Source: Candidatus Segatella albertsiae
GTDB taxonomy: Bacteria > Bacteroidota > Bacteroidia > Bacteroidales > Bacteroidaceae
NCBI GenBank assembly: GCA_002451555.1
Contig: DKCU01000029.1
Coordinates: 1 to 43,031 of the forward strand
Direction: 5' to 3'
DNA: 43,031 bases
The position numbers and the translations under genes were made by a program. Below are positions 41,629 through 43,031 of this stretch, in pieces. Under the pieces are notes generated by a model. It saw only the letters and a program-made list of their open reading frames with translations. It searched no databases and was not told the origin of the DNA. How positions within the stretch are numbered: position 1 is the first letter of the stretch; every line of letters begins with the position of its first letter.

Positions 41629-41730
41629 CTCTAGATAGCAAAAACTAACTTTTTTTTCATTATTTAGCACAATTCTAAGTTAAATCGTCTTTTTTGAGGC
41701 TTTTCAAGTGCGATTTCGAGACTTTTTTAG

Positions 41731-41738
41731 TACCTTTG
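41731..41738 (+). promoter_or_regulatory. -7 element immediately before the ATP-grasp-like gene
   Basis: TACCTTTG ends only 4 bases before the ATG at 41743. Transcription should start at or next to the first codon, giving a leaderless mRNA. The -33 position has no clear TTTG. Confidence 0.55.
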
Positions 41739-41742
41739 CATC

Positions 41743-42807
41743 ATGAAACTACATATATTCAATCCAGAGCACGACTTGGCACTTGCTGCCAATAAGTCTA
41801 ATTATACTGCCCCTCATGCAGGGCGGCAACTCCGCAAGGATTTGGGATTCATTCCAGCCTTGTGGGCTGATGAGGGCGACTTGGTCTTGGTTGACGACAT
41901 CGACGATGCCTACGACAAGGTGAGACTTCTAGGCGATATATATATTAATAAGGTGGAATTTATCACCCCGCAACAACTCGCCGAGGTGTTCAGACACTCG
42001 ATGGAGGTCGATAGCATCCATCCATGGGGATGGGACAAGGCCGTTGTCTCCCAACTCAAGCACATGGGCTGTCCAGAGATTATGCTTCCTACTGCTGAAA
42101 ACCTGGAACTGCTTAGAACATTGAGCGGTAGAAGATGGGCTGCATCCCATCTTCAGCAGAATGTCGCTTATGTCGATAACGTAGAAGATTTGCGACAAGC
42201 TGTCTCCGAACGAGGTCAAGCGGTCGTGAAGGCTCCATGGAGTTCGAGCGGCAGGGGAGTGAGGTATGCCATTTCCCCTTGCGATGAAGCCACGGAAAAG
42301 TGGGCGGCTAACGTCATCAAGCAACAGGGCGGCATCACCGTGGAGCCATATTATAATAAGGTGAAAGATTTTGGTATGGAATTCGAGGTAAAAGACGGCA
42401 AGGTGCTTTATCGTGGATTGTCTCTCTTCCAGACGGTCAAGGGTGCCTATACGGGCAATATCTTAGCTACCGAAGAAGAGAAGGAGGATTTGCTTGCTAC
42501 TTTTGTCACTCGCGAGGAATTGACCAAGATACGGCAGAATGTCATCGACGTGATGGAACCGCCTCTTCGCTCCATCTACCAGGGACCTTTTGGAATCGAC
42601 ATGATGGTTTGCTCAGATGCGAACAAACAGACTTTTGTCAACCCTTGCATCGAACTGAACCTTCGTCGCACGATGGGACACGTGGCTCTTGCCATGGGAC
42701 TTTCTGATAAAGCTTCGCGCCATGTGATGCGTATAGATTTCGATGGCAATCGCTACCGCATGAACGTGCTCCCGGGGAAGCCTTCTGAGGATGCGCCGTT
42801 TCATTGA
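41743..42807 (+). CDS. ATP-grasp-like protein of unknown function
   Basis: 354 aa, cytosolic. The N-terminus (MKLHIFNPEHDLALAANKS) is a hallmark of a conserved Bacteroidales hypothetical family. Residues 161-175 (VVKAPWSSSGRGVRY) match the ATP-binding loop of ATP-grasp enzymes, GITVEPYYNKVKDFGMEF the hinge, and NPCIELNLRRTMGH (about 301-314) the metal-binding Glu-x-Asn and following Arg. ATP-grasp enzymes join a carboxylate to an amine or thiol; the substrate here is unknown. The conserved start makes ATG 41743 secure, so the promoter only 4 bases upstream implies a leaderless transcript. A terminator follows about 60 bp after the stop. Confidence 0.75.
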   Translation: MKLHIFNPEHDLALAANKSNYTAPHAGRQLRKDLGFIPALWADEGDLVLVDDIDDAYDKVRLLGDIYINKVEFITPQQLAEVFRHSMEVDSIHPWGWDKAVVSQLKHMGCPEIMLPTAENLELLRTLSGRRWAASHLQQNVAYVDNVEDLRQAVSERGQAVVKAPWSSSGRGVRYAISPCDEATEKWAANVIKQQGGITVEPYYNKVKDFGMEFEVKDGKVLYRGLSLFQTVKGAYTGNILATEEEKEDLLATFVTREELTKIRQNVIDVMEPPLRSIYQGPFGIDMMVCSDANKQTFVNPCIELNLRRTMGHVALAMGLSDKASRHVMRIDFDGNRYRMNVLPGKPSEDAPFH

Positions 42808-42863
42808 TGTTTCCTCAATGGACTTTATGATTGATAATGCAATAAATTACTATTCAACAAAAA

Positions 42864-42900
42864 AAAAGGGAAGTTTCACAACATCCCTTTTCTTTTTGTT
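42864..42900 (+). terminator. Terminator of the ATP-grasp-like gene
   Basis: AAAAGGGA (42864-42871) and TCCCTTTT (42884-42891), then CTTTTTG. The A run on its left lets it work on the - strand too. Confidence 0.8.
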
Positions 42901-42956
42901 CGCTACGCTAAGCAAAACCTATATGCAATTTTACATTATTTTTCCATCATGAATAT

Positions 42957-43031
42957 TTATATTTGAAGCTCTGTCAACGTGACGTTATCACGCAAAGCAT
43001 GAGCTAGTCTCCTAAAATCCGCAACAATATG
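42957..43031 (-). CDS. 3' end of an unknown gene (24 codons visible)
   Basis: On the - strand, from the window's right edge to TAA at 42957, one frame is open and reads IVADFRRLAHALRDNVTLTE, then LQI. The other two frames on this strand stop. It converges on the terminator at 42864-42900, as expected for a real gene. Too short to identify. Confidence 0.4.
   Translation of the reverse strand, partial: HIVADFRRLAHALRDNVTLTELQI

Overview
The window looks like chromosomal DNA of a gut Bacteroidota of the order Bacteroidales, most likely Prevotella or Segatella. Pointers: promoters repeatedly match the Bacteroidales pattern (TTTG, 19-20 bases, TAnnTTTG); start codons lack Shine-Dalgarno sequences; very large secreted proteins end in a short type IX secretion (T9SS)-like C-terminal sorting segment; and there is an HU-like protein followed by a 'smalltalk' peptide, plus a long pyruvate:ferredoxin oxidoreductase. 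No tRNA, rRNA, CRISPR array or transposase gene was seen.

Layout. 1-6.8 kb (+) is housekeeping: the 3' part of an ABC-F ATPase, an exported M13 metallopeptidase, MetA (with the acetyl-CoA-type residue Glu111) and a U32 peptidase/RNA-modification protein. 7.0-10.0 kb holds a divergent pair: an HU-like protein with a 35-aa smalltalk peptide (-), and an exported HD-GYP-like protein (+). 10.2-12.6 kb (-) is a type II restriction-modification pair with overlapping genes and its own promoter carrying a 15-bp palindrome at the start site. 12.7-24.4 kb (-) is a five-gene locus: a 1766-aa secreted repeat protein, two 67-68-aa peptides, a 375-aa sorting-domain protein and a 1560-aa GH2 beta-galactosidase. 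The first and last proteins share a LamG-like repeat module.

24.4-31.1 kb is an accessory stretch with many small and non-coding elements: a self-contained transcription unit for two 35-36-aa membrane peptides, a plasmid-type RepB-like initiator, a roughly 355-nt structured RNA behind a consensus promoter, a palindrome-rich gap, an amidase/DUF5675 pair, a 39-aa membrane peptide antisense to the latter, an AAA/PD-(D/E)XK protein, and a roughly 250-bp near-perfect palindrome. 31.1-36.3 kb (-) is a second giant sorting-domain protein followed by another 65-aa peptide of the same type. 36.7-43.0 kb returns to ordinary genes: NifJ, an AAA/DUF4143-type ATPase, an ATP-grasp-like protein, and the last codons of an unknown gene.

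The strongest candidates for something undescribed are (a) the short acidic or Gly-rich peptides placed next to giant sorting-domain proteins at two loci, two of them preceded by a perfect hairpin; (b) the structured RNA upstream of the RepB-like gene; and (c) the tiny membrane peptides with consensus promoters. All domain and family assignments are by eye from residue patterns; no database search was run.
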